NCBI GenBank assembly: GCA_035048495.1 | Contig: CM068551.1 | Coordinates: 11,781,248 to 11,845,247 of the forward strand | Reading direction: 5' to 3' | Source: Euptelea pleiosperma | Taxonomy: Eukaryota; Streptophyta; Magnoliopsida; Ranunculales; Eupteleaceae | DNA: 64,000 bases | Shown here: in pieces, positions 1 through 11,700 of the stretch | Numbering within the stretch: the first letter of the stretch is position 1 | How the letters are laid out: every line of letters starts with the position of its first letter | Notes under the pieces: model-generated | What the model was told of the DNA's origin: nothing | The model's database searches: none | Seen by the model: only the letters and a program-made list of their open reading frames with translations | Made by a program: the position numbers and the translations under genes

Positions 1-1043
1 AAGATGTCGAAAGAAGGGTTTACTGTGAATAGTCGTAGTGACTCAAACAGTAAATATCAAGATGATCTTTATACTACTTATCAAGAGCTATATAAAGAAA
101 GCCATAGACTGACCAAAGCAAATAAGAAATTTACTAATAGAGTTGAATTTCTTGACTCTGAAAATTCTGTTTGTAAACTAGACAATAATGAATTATCTGT
201 GCTAGTTGGTCAGCTTAGGGCAGAGAAGAAATCTCTTCAAGAGAAAAACAAGTTCTTGGAATGCGAAACTTATACAGATGCTAAAATGTCTTTTGAAAGT
301 GAGCATGAAAAATATGAAACTATTTTTAGACAGTATGAAGAAGAGAAAGCTAGCCTCCAAGACAAAAATTAAATTTCTTGAAATTGGTTATCAGGAATGT
401 CTGGAGAAGAAGAAGTCACTTGAACTTGATCTAGTTCAATTGAAAAATAACTTGCCGTATATTTCTCAAAGCACTGAGAAATTAAATGAGATTCTAAGTA
501 TAGGACAAAGATATGGAGACAAACGGAGAATTTGATATGTTGATAATGTTAATACCTCATCGTCTTTAGGAACTAAATTTGTAAAAGCCAAAGTTCCTTT
601 CACACCACAGGTTGAACAACCTAGACCCAGACCAGTTATGCATGCGCATGTTTGTAGTTACTGTGGGGGTAAGGGTTACTTGAGTAAGAATTGCTTTCAA
701 AAGATAAGAGATACAATGGTTCCCCCCAAGAGAAAATCATATGGGAACCAAAGAGATCTACTCCATAAAATGACAGCAATTGCATCAAAAGTCGGATGCC
801 TTGAGAAGAGAAATTGCAAACCTTATGAAACTCAAGGGCACCCAGAGTCAAAGGGCTCAGAACAAGAGGACAAATAAAAAGATAAATGTCAATCCTCCAT
901 CACCGCCTATACAAATGGCGAAGAAAAAAAACACACATAAAAGGTATCAGACCATATGGGTGAGAAAGGAAGGATCGATAAATCTAAATTCTATTTGGAA
1001 TGAATTCCTTATGAAGTCTAGTAGCACTTGTCCCATTAATTGA
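1..1043 (+). pseudogene. copia-type gag, 3' part (copy B), broken
   Basis: Structural gag remnant, 5' end outside the window. Residues from about 4 to 535 form a charged coiled coil that aligns with the gag of copy A (shared ELY.ES, LECE, EIL and YGDK positions). A zinc knuckle follows at about 653-700, reading CSYCGGKGYLSKNC; the usual histidine is tyrosine, so zinc binding is doubtful. The C-terminal stretch IWVRK (about 949-966) is shared with copy A, and the frame ends at 1043. The reading frame shifts near 360 and near 870, and has an in-frame stop at 533-535. No protease motif follows, unlike a complete copia polyprotein. Confidence 0.8.
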
Positions 1044-2061
1044 ATATATGTGGTTCTTTACACTCTTCTCTATTTTATGATTGTATATTTTTTGTGAGTT
1101 GGATGTGTAGTTTTGTTTTAGGATTTTATTTTTTTTATAGTTTTTAAACTATTTTAGACATTTGCTTATTTACATTGTTTTGAGTTAATCTAGTCAAAAA
1201 TAAAAATAGAAAATTTGAAAATCAAACTTTTTTTTGTCTTGTTAGGATTTTGTTTTAGAGTTGTGCATTGCATAATTACTTTTAATATGATGGGCATTGA
1301 GTCTAGAAAATTCTAGAATCAGGACTTGACACAAGGTAAATTAAGACTAGATCATTGTAGAAAACTCTAGAATATTTAAAAGATTACTCTATATTACTAA
1401 TTCTCAGTTAGTGGATGTTCATAAGTTTTAACTTGTTATTCACATGCACACTGACTGACACTGGTTGGGACTGAATTTGATTGAGGTAATAAATCTAGTA
1501 CTCTATGGGAATCAGGAATAAACTTCAACTTTTCATGACTTCAAATTAGTTGTGTTCCTGCCCTCAGTTGATTTTGAAACTACAAAATAATCGACTATTG
1601 GCCTCCCTGTGTGATAGTTCTCCATGGAAAGAGCTACCTCAAGTGGATGTGGTAAAATATGTATGGCCCTGATATATATAAAAATCTGATTACATAATGC
1701 TGCAGAGGATACCATACCGACCGAGTGTGAAAGCTACCATACCGATCAAGTGTCAAAAGATGAGAACTTGAAAATTAAAATTCAGATTAAACGAGTGAAA
1801 AATAGCCATGTTTGCTACAAAAGTAATGTGAAATCACATTAGCAAATACACTTGTATATAGAGAGTTAGTGAGAACCTATTAGCTCTAATGAGGATTTCA
1901 TAATTAGATACAGGATACTTCAGATTTTGAGTAAAGTATTTAGATTCTTACTAACATCTGTCTTGTACCCTAAGAAGTGGAAAGTCAGATCACAGTACAC
2001 CCAATTGAAAAAAATTGAAAAGTCAACTAAAGTGTACTAGTTTGACTGACTGGCTCTGATA
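1044..2061 (+). other. Non-coding 3' internal region of copy B, first part
   Basis: No credible coding sequence. It matches the reverse complement of about 6840-7877 in copy A in several blocks, most clearly at 1500-1960. The MULE interrupts it at 2061, and it resumes at 41714. Confidence 0.75.
2054..2061. repeat. Left TSD of the MULE (CTCTGATA)
   Basis: Identical to 41706-41713. Extending by one base gives 8 of 9 matches, in the usual MULE size range of about 9 bp. Confidence 0.85.
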
Positions 2062-2097
2062 GGGTGGCATTAATTACACACACCTTTTTTTTAGTAA
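2062..2097 (+). repeat. MULE left terminal inverted repeat
   Basis: Begins GGGTGGCATTAATT. It pairs with 41670-41705 with 4 mismatches in 36. Confidence 0.85.
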
Positions 2098-2835
2098 CCC
2101 CACCTTAAAAAAAATAACAACCAAAATGTTAAGTGGGAGTCGTCGTTACCCACACCCACCCACAAACAAGAAGGGGGAAAACGAAGGAGAAACGGAAGGG
2201 AAACGGAGGAGAAATAGAGGAGACTCTGCATTTCCTCGTATTCTCTCAATCCATCTCCGCCATTGAAGAAGAACGTGTTAATCGGCTCCATTTCCTTCTT
2301 CTCTTACAAACAAGGCATGGATCGAGGTAAGTCGTATATCTAAATAGTGATTTCTACTATGTTTGTTTACATGCTAATGATTTGTACTACATTTTGTCAA
2401 AGATGATTATGTTTTGGGGTTGAAAACTAGGGTTTTGTTCAAATTTTTAGGGATGCTTATATTCTTGGAATTTGTTTCTTCTTTTTAATAACATTATAAG
2501 TTGGTTATTTTTAATCTTAGAATTTTTTTCTTCAAATTGAATGAACCTCAATTGAAGTATTTTATAGCTTATTCGAATGAGTTAGGTTTTGGGTGCAAAT
2601 GTGTTCATTGAAAAGAATTTTATATCCTAGAAGTGGTTGGATTAACATTAGTTTACGAGGTTTTTTAATTCAAGTGGTTTAATATTCAAATGAGTTATAA
2701 GTAGTTGGATTAGCATTAGTTTCAAAAGCATCTTAATTCAAATTATTTTTTGTTCAAATGATTTATTGAAATGATTTGTTTCATTTAGTTCACTATTCAA
2801 AGTATCTGAATCTATTACTGAATTGAAAATTTTAG
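2098..2835 (+). other. MULE 5' leader and probable first intron
   Basis: Contains a purine/pyrimidine-rich leader. A candidate small first exon has ATG at 2317 followed by a GTAAGT donor at 2327, and the acceptor is probably TTTTAG ending at 2835. The phase across this junction gives an early stop, so the start exon or splice site has decayed or is wrongly placed. Confidence 0.45.
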
Positions 2836-4268
2836 GGATCTGCAAGTAACTCAGATAATGAAGCAACAAATGACCTATTTCAAGTCCAGATCATAGAAGA
2901 AGTAGACGAAGTAGTTCAGTCAATTGATTATACTGCTACATTCACCACGGGGGAGGTATGTGCATTATCATTACAAATGAGATTATCATTTTCTGTTCCT
3001 CAATTAAGTAATTGAATAATTGAGAGTTAGGTGTATTTGTTATTGTTTTGCAAGTCTTTCACGGTCGTGATGAACTAATAAAATTTGTTCAAGACATCAG
3101 TAAAATAGTTGGAAATGTTGTAGTAGTCTCAAAATCGGATCATGATCAGAAGGGTAAATCCCCGAGAATTTTCTTCGGTTGTGAGAGGGGTGGAAAAAGT
3201 AGGTCATCAATTGATTAAAAAAAAGGGGCGGGCAATAAGAAGAGTAGATGGGCAGGAACAAAATGATGTCGATGTCCTTTTTCATTAAGAGGTGTGAAGT
3301 TTCCCGTAGATGACCGATGGATGGTTAAAGTGATTTGTGGTACCCACAACCATCCAATCCCAGAACAGTTTGAAGGACATTATTTTATTGGAAGACTCAA
3401 TGCAGATGAGAAGTAACTGATGACTGAAATGACGAAGGCAGGTGTGAAGCCAAAAGAAGTACTGAGAGCCATAAAAGTGAGGGTGCAAAAAATGCATCTA
3501 CTATGTCGACAATTTATAATGCCCGATCATTGATGAGAAAGAGGGAGAAGGGTGATAAAATAGATATGCAAATGTTAATGAAGATGTTGGATGAATATGG
3601 ATATGTAGAATGGCATAGGACTACTGAGGGTTCTAATAGGGTTCAGGATTTGTTCTGGGCACACCCAACGTCCCTTCAGCTGAGCAAGTATTTTCCTTAC
3701 ATATTTTTCATGGATTGCACTTATAAAACAAATAGATTTGGGTTACCACTGTTTGAGATTGTAAGGGTGACGTCTTGTGAGAAGACATTATGTGTCGCAT
3801 TTGTCTTTATGAAAATGGAACAAGAAGATAATTATGTTTCGGCACTAAAGTGTTTGAAGTCGATTCTAATAAACTATTCACTTTCATCGATCATTGTCAC
3901 AGATAGAGATCTAGCTCTCATGAATGCAATCAAGAAGGTATTTCCAGAAGCCCAAAACTGCCTTTGCCATTTCCGCATATCTAGAAATGTGTTGTCTAAG
4001 TGCAAACGGATGTTTAAGAACAGGCGCAGAGTGGAAAAATTCTTAACATCGTGGAATGAGTTTGTGTTATCTTCTACTCAGGTGGAGTATGATGATCGCC
4101 TAGCTGCCTTTGAGACGGTATTCGCAAAAATGCATTCGGGTGCCTTACTTTATGTCAATGATACTTGGTCGACGCCCCATAGAGACTGTTTTGTAGCGGC
4201 ATGGACAAATCAATATTTGCACTTTGGGCATTCAACAACAAATAGAGTAAAAAGTTAACATGCCAAGT
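2836..4268 (+). pseudogene. MULE transposase, N-terminal and catalytic part
   Basis: MURA/FAR1-like DNA transposase, split from its C-terminus (36546-37870) by copy A. An acidic N-terminal exon (2836-2955) has a GTATGTG donor. Next come the domain beginning FHGRDELIKF (about 3056) and a zinc-binding C..C..HNH region (about 3267-3354). The MULE catalytic domain has Asp in MDCTYKTNRFG (3713-3715) and Asp in VTDRDLALMNAI (3902-3904), with CHF in place of the usual CRWH. The expected catalytic Glu in the TTNRVES motif is Lys (AAA, 4250-4252). Stops near 3216, 3265 and 3415, a missing base near 3492 and a TAA at 4256 disrupt it. The longest open stretch is 3503-4258. The family call is firm; the exon ends are approximate. 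Confidence 0.88.
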
Positions 4269-4273
4269 TAAAA
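4269..4273. repeat. Left TSD of copy A (TAAAA)
   Basis: Matches 36541-36545. One extra A (4274) separates it from the LTR terminus TG. The transposase reading resumes in phase across the two flanks (HAKLK before, R.LGTSQ after), which independently supports the insertion point. Confidence 0.8.
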
Positions 4274-5106
4274 ATGAAATAACCAACCGGTCCGTTCACT
4301 TTAATCCAATATACCTAGAAGGGGGGGTTGATTAGGTATTTAAAATTAATTATGCCTACACAATTTTACTGGTATATGGTAGGGGAACAAAATCGCATGC
4401 CTTAGTTGTTTGATAAAATATTATCACAACCGACTTAAATCGAATATACCTCCGTGGTATACTTTTTTTTCGTCATTTGGTATAATCACACAAGACAAAC
4501 AAACAATCACACAAGACGAGAGATTTTTACGAGGAAACCTTAGCCAAAGAAAAATCACAGGACCATGTCCAGACGGAAAGTATCACTAACTGAAAAGTTA
4601 AACAAAACAAAGGTTACCTACGCAGCACCGTTGCAAATACAGCTTCCAACCTTAACCAAGGCCTACTACCGATGCATCCACGCCCTCTGAATCAACGCTA
4701 CGAATCCACGTGCGCCCTTCCAGCCAAGAAGCCTCTTCCGCTTATTCAATTTAACACCCTAAACGTACCATCGATCAGCTACTCCGATCTTAATTCTCAA
4801 CACTCCAGCCTTTGCTGAAGGTGAAAGATTCAATACACCCTGAACCCTAGATTGCTCAAAGGTATTGAGTCACACTAGTACACTTAGGCTACTAGGTCGA
4901 ATATATAAGTGGAAGACCTAAGCTGAGGGGTGGATCAAGCACTTGGCTTTAATCAAGAAGAGGAACAAGCTCACAAGATGTGAATGAGAAATAAGCTTAT
5001 TGCTCTTCGAATGGACACTCTAATAAATAAATATTTTCTTCTCTCTCTTGAAGGATTGAGTCACTCTATATCTCTGTGTGTATTTAGAGAAGGTATAAAA
5101 GGGTTA

Positions 5107-5114
5107 TATTTATA
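5107..5114 (-). promoter_or_regulatory. LTR TATA-like box
   Basis: TATAAATA on the - strand, downstream of the CCAAT-palindrome array. The same placement occurs in the other two LTRs of the family. Confidence 0.6.
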
Positions 5115-5159
5115 GAATTCGTGACCCTGAGTCGTGTAGAACGTGGGAGAGTGGAACCA

Positions 5160-5610
5160 AGAAATTCGGATCTGAGAAAGGCTGAGATCGTGCCAAGTCC
5201 AATCAATTGTACTCTGGGTCCAATCGATTGGGTATTAATATTCAATCGATGGGCCTCAATAAAGTTCCTATTCTATAAACTCCAATCGATTTCACAGAGC
5301 TCTCCAATCGATTGTCCTCAAATAAGTTTCTGTCTCGAAGCATCCAATCAATTTCACAGAGGTCTCCAATCGATTGGGCTATGATCATGTTCTGTCTCAC
5401 AGACTCCAATCGATTTTTCAAGTATTTTCAATCGATTGAGCTTTGATCATGTTCTGCTTCGTATCCTCCAATCGATTTCATAGAGTCTCCAATCGATTGG
5501 GCATTTAATCAAGTTCTGCCTCGTAGCTTCCAATCGATTTCACAGAGACCTCCAATCGATTGGGCTATGTCCAATCGATTGGACCAGTTCCAATCGATCA
5601 GACTCTCCCA
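5160..5610 (-). repeat. Array of CCAATCGATTGG-type palindromes in LTR U3
   Basis: More than ten copies of CCAATCGATT or close variants. They are arranged in pairs inside roughly 75-80 bp higher-order units that share phrases such as ATCATGTTCTG and TTTCACAGAG. The unit reads the same on both strands and carries CCAAT in both orientations. Confidence 0.85.
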
Positions 5611-5945
5611 TTAGTCAAAATATTTGACTTAGACTCAGGTCTGTCCTATGACTAGGTTTGACCATTATATTTTATTCATTTTAAATATATTCCTATGGCC
5701 ACTAAGTCACTTACCTTCCTAAGCGAGCGTACACGATCTATAACCGACAAAAGGGCAGTTACTCAGATGACTCCTGTCGTCAACCGTCTGATTCTTGCTG
5801 TTTCTGTCTTCTAGTCTTCACATAGTCGGTGAAGAATGCGTACCACGACATCTTCACACTACATTGGTGCTCGTAGGAACGGTTACAAGAATGTTTTTAT
5901 GTCAAACGGAATCTTTGTCAAATTGAATATAAAAGTATTCCTTAC

Positions 5946-7877
5946 AATCTTTCCATTGGAATTCCGTGACAAAAAAACATTTAATCATATAGAAGGTAAA
6001 TAAAAAATTAATTACAATCCCACCCTCTTACATGATTCACGCACTATCTCACACTCTTTCGGAGATAATCGAACAGATAATGGAATAGCTTTTGATCTGT
6101 TCCCTACACAATCTACCAACAATACATACCATATAATATCATCGGCAATCAATAAATCATTATAATATAGTGAGTTAATTATTCACATCACAAGTAGAGA
6201 AATTAAAAAAATAATGCAATTAATTTTTCTCCCTCTTAATTTCTCTCCCCCTATTTTATGCATCAACTTATTTTTACCTCTTTGATTTTCTCTTCCCCTT
6301 TTTGTCACAGATCGACAAAGGTACAAAAATATAAGTAGATAATAAGCATGCAATAGATATCATCATGAAAAATAAGTGCATAGATATATATCAAGCCAAA
6401 ATACAAATAGTAGATCGGGCACCTGCGATCAATTGGGAGAAATTTGAGAGGCAATTGGATCGATTGGGGTTGAAAATGACTCATTTTGGGTTTTATAAAA
6501 ATGAACGCCGCACTGTCCAATCGATTGGCCACTTCCAATTGATTGGGGCAAAGTCGATCGATTGGGCCGTACTCTCCAATCGATTAGAGATGTCCGATCG
6601 ATTGGTCTGTAGAGTCCAATCGATTGGACTTTGGCTCGGATAAAAAAATATTTTTTTAATTTTTAAAACCAATAGGCTCATTCTCCAAGACCCCCAATTA
6701 AATCTTTTCAAACCAAATATCATTTTTAAATAGCTCAAGAAAAGATAATAAACTAAGATAATATTCAGAAAAATGTTAGAATTTAATTCATGAATCAATC
6801 TTGATAGGCACTAAACATTGAGTATATTTAAAAAAAAATAACTAAACACATTAGTTCAATCTTTTGCTTAATTAGGAATATCAACTCTTTTAGACATTAG
6901 CGCAAGTCACAAATCACTAGTAATCATAGATTCAAATATCAACAGTAATATCATAAAGTATAAGTGATCTGATTTTATCTATAGTACCGAATAGATTTCA
7001 GTAATAATTTCTCATAAAAATTAGAATCTGGAGGTATCCTATATCCGATCATAAAATCTTCATTAGAATTATATAAGGTTCTCACATACACTCTTGTATA
7101 CGGGTATTTGCTAATGGATAAGAATTTTTTTAGCAAATTGGTTGTCTTGTACACCCTTTTTATTCACTTTGAATATAAGTAGCTTTAACTCTCCATGTAG
7201 GTAACCCTTTTCTACAGCAATAAGAATCAGATTTCACTTTCAAACAAGGCCATACAGATGGCTTTCACTCTAATTTTTGGAAGTAGCTATTTCCTTAGAA
7301 CAATAACTCACGTTAGGAGGCCAACAGTCGACTATAGTGCAATTTTGAAATCAACTGAAGGTAGGAACACTACTAATTTGAAGTTATAGTCAGTAAAGGT
7401 TTATTCCTAATTCTAATAATACAAGATCTTACACCTCTATCAAATCCATTCCCACAGTAATAATCAATGTACATGTGAAAAGTATGAGATATACTGTTTC
7501 AATAATCTACTAATGTATACTAGTAAAATTGACCAATCATAATAATTAAAGATATAATACTGAGATTAGCAAAATTTTACTAACAGAGTTAAGTTCTTAT
7601 TCTTTGAATGTTCTCAAAAATTACTGCTCATCAAAATCGTATATTTAAATAATAATTTTAATATTCTTTTGAACAATTGATCTTTTGATTTTCTGAAAAA
7701 ATTTTAATTTTTATTCTTCAAAACAAAGCAAAAAAGAAAAACAAAGGAAAACAAAAAATATCCCTCCACAGATAATAAAAATGGAAAACACGAAGGGATA
7801 GTGAGCACAATGCTCAGAGATAGGATAGTTCTCCTTCAGAGAATCTTTTCTAACCCACACAGATGTGATTTTAGTGC
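5946..7877 (-). other. Non-coding 3' internal region of copy A
   Basis: No pol-like frame. It matches copy B blocks (1044-2061, 41714-42151, 43183-43353, 45781-45946). A second cluster of CAATCGATT palindromes lies at 6420-6640 and is absent from copy B at that place. The polypurine tract next to the LTR is degenerate (ATGGAAAGAT on the - strand, against AAAGGGAGAGAT in copy B). Confidence 0.75.
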
Positions 7878-9467
7878 TTAGGATCTCTCCTCTTTTGAGT
7901 TATTCTGAGGATGTTTGAATTTTTCAAGAGATTTAGTCTCTTTGATTAATCCTCTAAACCTTTCCTGTAGGTCTTTCATCTTCCTAGATAGCACATCCAA
8001 TTTATTTATCTCATAACGTGTTTTCATAGGAAATCTTTGACTCTTCACATTCTGAGTTGATTTCACATCTTTCTCTAGAGAATTTTGATGTCCTCTTCTC
8101 AATTTATGACAGTCTATAATCACATGACCCAAATTTTTGCAGTACGTACGATGACGATTGCTTTTGACAACTTTGATTTGGTCACTGATCTGAGTCGAAA
8201 TAGTTTGAGCCTTAACAAAAGTCGTCTTAGAAGAAGACCATTTTTCTTGATTTTGTTTGTAACCCAAACCTTGTTTGTCTCCATAGACTTTTTCCACACG
8301 TAGAATCTCATCAAGCTTTGCAGAGCTAGATGAGAATCCTGACACATCCCTCTTAAATTTAAGAAGCTCATTTTCTATAGATTCCTTATGTGTCATACAA
8401 GTTTGAAATTCACATTCCAGTGACTTGTTCCGTTTTAACAAAGACTCATTCTCTTGTTCTAAACAAATAATCAACGCTTTTAATTTTTCAGTGTCAATCA
8501 ATAAGGCAATATTTTCAGGGTCAAGACATTTAACTCTGTCAGATAAAACTTTATTTTCCTTAATGAATTTTATCGATTCCTCGTACAATTCTTTCACACC
8601 AACTGCTGAGTCATCCGAGTCCCCATTGTAAGAGTCTTTCGAACTTTCATCATCACTTTTCTTGGATTCTCCATGAGATCCATAGGGACTATTAAAACGA
8701 GCAACAAAAGCTGTATACTTATTAGTCTTTTCATTGCTATCTGAATCATCAGAATGATCCTCTGATTCTTCATCCCAAGTAGCATTGAATGCTTTTGCCT
8801 TGCCTTTATATTCTTCTTTATTTTGGGTAAACATTAGCAAAGTGACCAAAACCCTTACATTTGAAACATTGGGGTTCGCTTAAGCGACTTTCCCTAGGGG
8901 TTCTTTCACTTCTGCTCATGAGGTCTGGCATGTTCCTTGGATTTATCAAAAGTTTATTGTTCTTAAATCTATCATTTTTAGAACGGAAAAACTTTTTGAA
9001 CTTTTTAACAAATAATGCCATTTCAACTTCAGAGTCAACATCTGACTCTGAGTCCTGAGCTTCAGAAACTTTAAGGGCTAAACCCTTTGATTTTTTTGGT
9101 TCTCTCAAATTCATCTTTTGTAGAGACCCAACCAGCTCATCAATTTTGAGAGAGTCAAGATCTTTGCTCTCCTCAATAGTTCTTACCTTAGCCTGAAACC
9201 TATTAGGTAAAGATCTTAGGATCTTTTGAACTACTTTAGGTTCAGGAATGATTTCACCCAAGTTGTGTGCAGAATTCACTATATCACTGAGTTGGGCATA
9301 AAACTCAATGAATGTGTCATTCTCCTCCATTCTCATCGATTCGAACTTAGTGGTCAGCATTTGTAGTTTAGAGATCTTGACTGTTGACGTTCCTTCATTG
9401 TGACTTTGAGAATGTCCCATGCTTCTTTAGCTAATGAACAGGTAGAGATTATTCGAAACTCATTCTT
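7878..9467 (-). pseudogene. copia-type gag, main part (copy A), split by CACTA
   Basis: Gag of the UBN2 / copia gag-polypeptide type. From the 5' side, the block STCSLAKEAWDIL (about 9440-9400) is followed by a frameshift near 9395, then an open stretch 9420-8818 with the typical TSTVKISKLQMLTTKFE region. A zinc knuckle at about 8865-8822 reads CFKCKGFGHFANVY; the last Cys is Tyr. After another frameshift near 8825 comes 8849-7878: an acidic segment, a coiled coil and a second knuckle-like YCKNLGHVIIDC at about 8145. A WVRK tail just past 7878 in another frame is shared with copy B. The 5' 90 or so residues lie at 34644-34905. Confidence 0.85.
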
Positions 9468-9470
9468 ATC
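9468..9470. repeat. Left TSD of CACTA (ATC)
   Basis: The same three bases lie at 34641-34643. Both encode the Asp codon of gag on the - strand, so gag stays in phase across the insertion. Confidence 0.8.
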
Positions 9471-9482
9471 CACTACAATTAA

Positions 9483-10290
9483 ATTGCCAATTTGAAACGG
9501 TTTTGGACCATTGCTAAGCTAATCTGCAATGGCTTAAAACCGTTGCAAAACATGGCATTTCAAAATTTTTTGCAACGGCTAGAAATCATTTTCAAATCCA
9601 TTTGCAACGGTTCTTTCTGTGCAGATAAAAAGCCATATTTGAAATGGTTCAGACCCATTACAAGTGTTAGAAACGGTTTAAAACCATTTCACGTTTATAT
9701 TTTGCAACGGTTTAAAACCGTTGCCTAATTTTCGTGTGCAACAATTTTGCGTCGTTGCTACTTGCAACGGCGCAAAATCGTTGGCAAAACGTAATTATGC
9801 AACGGTTTTAAACCGTGGTAAAATATTTCTTCTTGTCAATTATTTGTCGTTTAAAATACAGAAACGGTTAGGAACCGTTGCAAATTGATATTACGCAACG
9901 GTTATCAACTGTTACTAGCTTACATGAAGCAATGGTTCAGGTTATGAACCATTGCAAAGTATACTTTTGCATATTGAAATTTTTGAAACGGTTTATAACC
10001 GTTTTGCAAGTGAGATTTGCAGCGGTTTTGATATGTATGAAACGGTGTTCAGCCATTGCAAACTTGAAAAAATTATTAGGCAACGGTTATTAACCGTTTC
10101 TAACTTGTGTTTTGAGATTATGTAAAATTAAACAATGGCGCTAAACCGTTGCAACTTATAATTCTGAACATATTGAAATTTTTGAAACGGTTTATACCGT
10201 TACGAATGTAATATTTGCTACGATTGTGATATGTATGAAACGGTTTTGAGCCGTTGCAAACGTGAAAAAATTGGAAAAAAAAAATTTCGC
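9483..10290. repeat. CACTA left sub-terminal repeat array
   Basis: About 20 degenerate copies of an inverted motif, consensus GCAACGGTTTTAAACCGTTGC. In CACTA elements such repeats bind the TNPA-type protein. The same motif lies at the right end. Confidence 0.85.
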
Positions 10291-11142
10291 GGTTTAAATC
10301 CTCATAGTGTTTTACCTGCAAGTTGTAGTCCCTGTTTAATCAATTACATCCACAACAACTGATGAATTTATATTAATCTAAAAAGGCCACAAGAAACTGT
10401 AATCATCCTCAAATCGACATAAAAAACATACCATGGTAAGTGAACCATGTCACTGTTAACAGTGTCGACCTTTTCAAAAGGTTCATAATAACGTTGAGGT
10501 TCAATGAGATTATTGCAAAAGAGAAAGCAAGTGCTACAGGTCCACTTGGTGAAATAACAAAACAGAAATGCATTAGTAATAAAACAAAACATTCTTCTTC
10601 TCTGACCTTTACAGAAATACCCTGATGTTCTAACTTAAAGTGGCCCAAGTATGCATCCATCAAGACTGTTCAATCAGTGGGAACCTCTTGGATGGAATAG
10701 GTAGAAAGTCACAGTTTTACCGATCTTAACAGCCCATTCAAGAGAAAAACAAACAAAAACTTGGACAACTAATTAAGTGACTTTGGACAAATTCATTACA
10801 TCAGAAAGATATGATTGTTCACATGGTTTGATCTTGGATTTTCCCATCCAAGAGATAACGCACTAGTTAAACGGTCAATGTGCCTAGTTTATAGACTTGT
10901 GCCACTATTGGTGCAATAAAGGAATGAGCCACCTCTGATTGTTATCTATCTTTGATGCAGGTAACATGCATTATCAGTCAAACAGGGATTTATGTTGTTC
11001 AGTTATTACCATAAGTTTGATCAAACTATTTGTTCACAATTTTCATTTTTTGAGGTTAAGGTTAACTATGTCTCAAATTGTGGAAAGATAATAATCAAAT
11101 AAGTTGTGGAAGGACTTACATAAACAACATAGTAAGAAGACT
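10291..11142. other. CACTA left flank, no gene recognised
   Basis: A short - strand open stretch (10663-10409) could be a captured exon, but I do not recognise it. About 11107-11160 contains a short tandem duplication around AAACAACATAGT. Confidence 0.4.
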
Positions 11143-11700
11143 TATATAAACAACATAGTGAGAAGAAAATATCCTCCTTTCCCCATCAAAGCTATAGCTG
11201 TAGCAGGAGGAACAAGTCCACGACTAGCCTCATTTTTTGTTATTGGAAGATCAAGAGCTAGTGCACCCAAACCCGGTGATACTGCCAAAGAGAAGGGCAC
11301 TGTAAACCAAACCAGCACACCCAACAAGTACTCTTTGTGAGTTGATGAAGGTCGTGCAGCTATGGCACTAACCCAATATCCCTGCAGTACGTACCCCAGT
11401 TAGAGAGATAAGTATGGATAACAAATGTTATAATAAAACTAATCAGAAAAAAATTTAACTAACTCGACTGAATTACTTGAAAAGGTGAAACTTTCTCAGC
11501 ACACGTTCTCACACAGATATTAAGAAAATAGCCAAGATGTATGAATATGTTGGAATATATAGTGAGATCTATAGTTGGGAGAACACCAAAACTTACATTG
11601 TCCACAAACAAAGTACCAAAGGGATAGGACCCAAGGAAGAAGAGGACAACCAGGCCACTTCAAACCAGAACTTACACCACTTGTGTTGGAGCCTATCCTC
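11143..11700 (-). pseudogene. DUR3: Captured urea-proton symporter (DUR3-like) fragment
   Basis: Two exon pieces on the - strand. The upstream piece ends FGTLFVDN at 11597, followed by a GTAAGT donor. After a 205-bp intron (11596-11392) with a CTGCAG acceptor, the next piece (11391 to about 11143) starts [16 protein letters not shown] and continues through [10 protein letters not shown] and [16 protein letters not shown] to TMLF, where the similarity stops. DUR3 is a plasma-membrane, proton-coupled urea transporter of the sodium/solute symporter family; this is only one or two of its membrane segments. Intact splice borders show capture of genomic DNA rather than cDNA. It lies in the same orientation as the transposase genes. 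Confidence 0.8.

Larger units (their letters stand above)
4275..5945 (-). repeat. 3' LTR of copy A
   Basis: 1671 bp. On the - strand it starts TGTAAGGAATAC and ends GTTATTTCA. It is homologous to 34993-36540 and 45947-47302. It contains a TATA-like site (5107-5114) and a long array of CAATCGATT motifs. Confidence 0.88.

Noticed and set aside
5160..5610. CRISPR-like regular repeats
   Set aside because: Units are short palindromes with variable, related spacers inside a plant LTR; no cas genes and a eukaryotic context.
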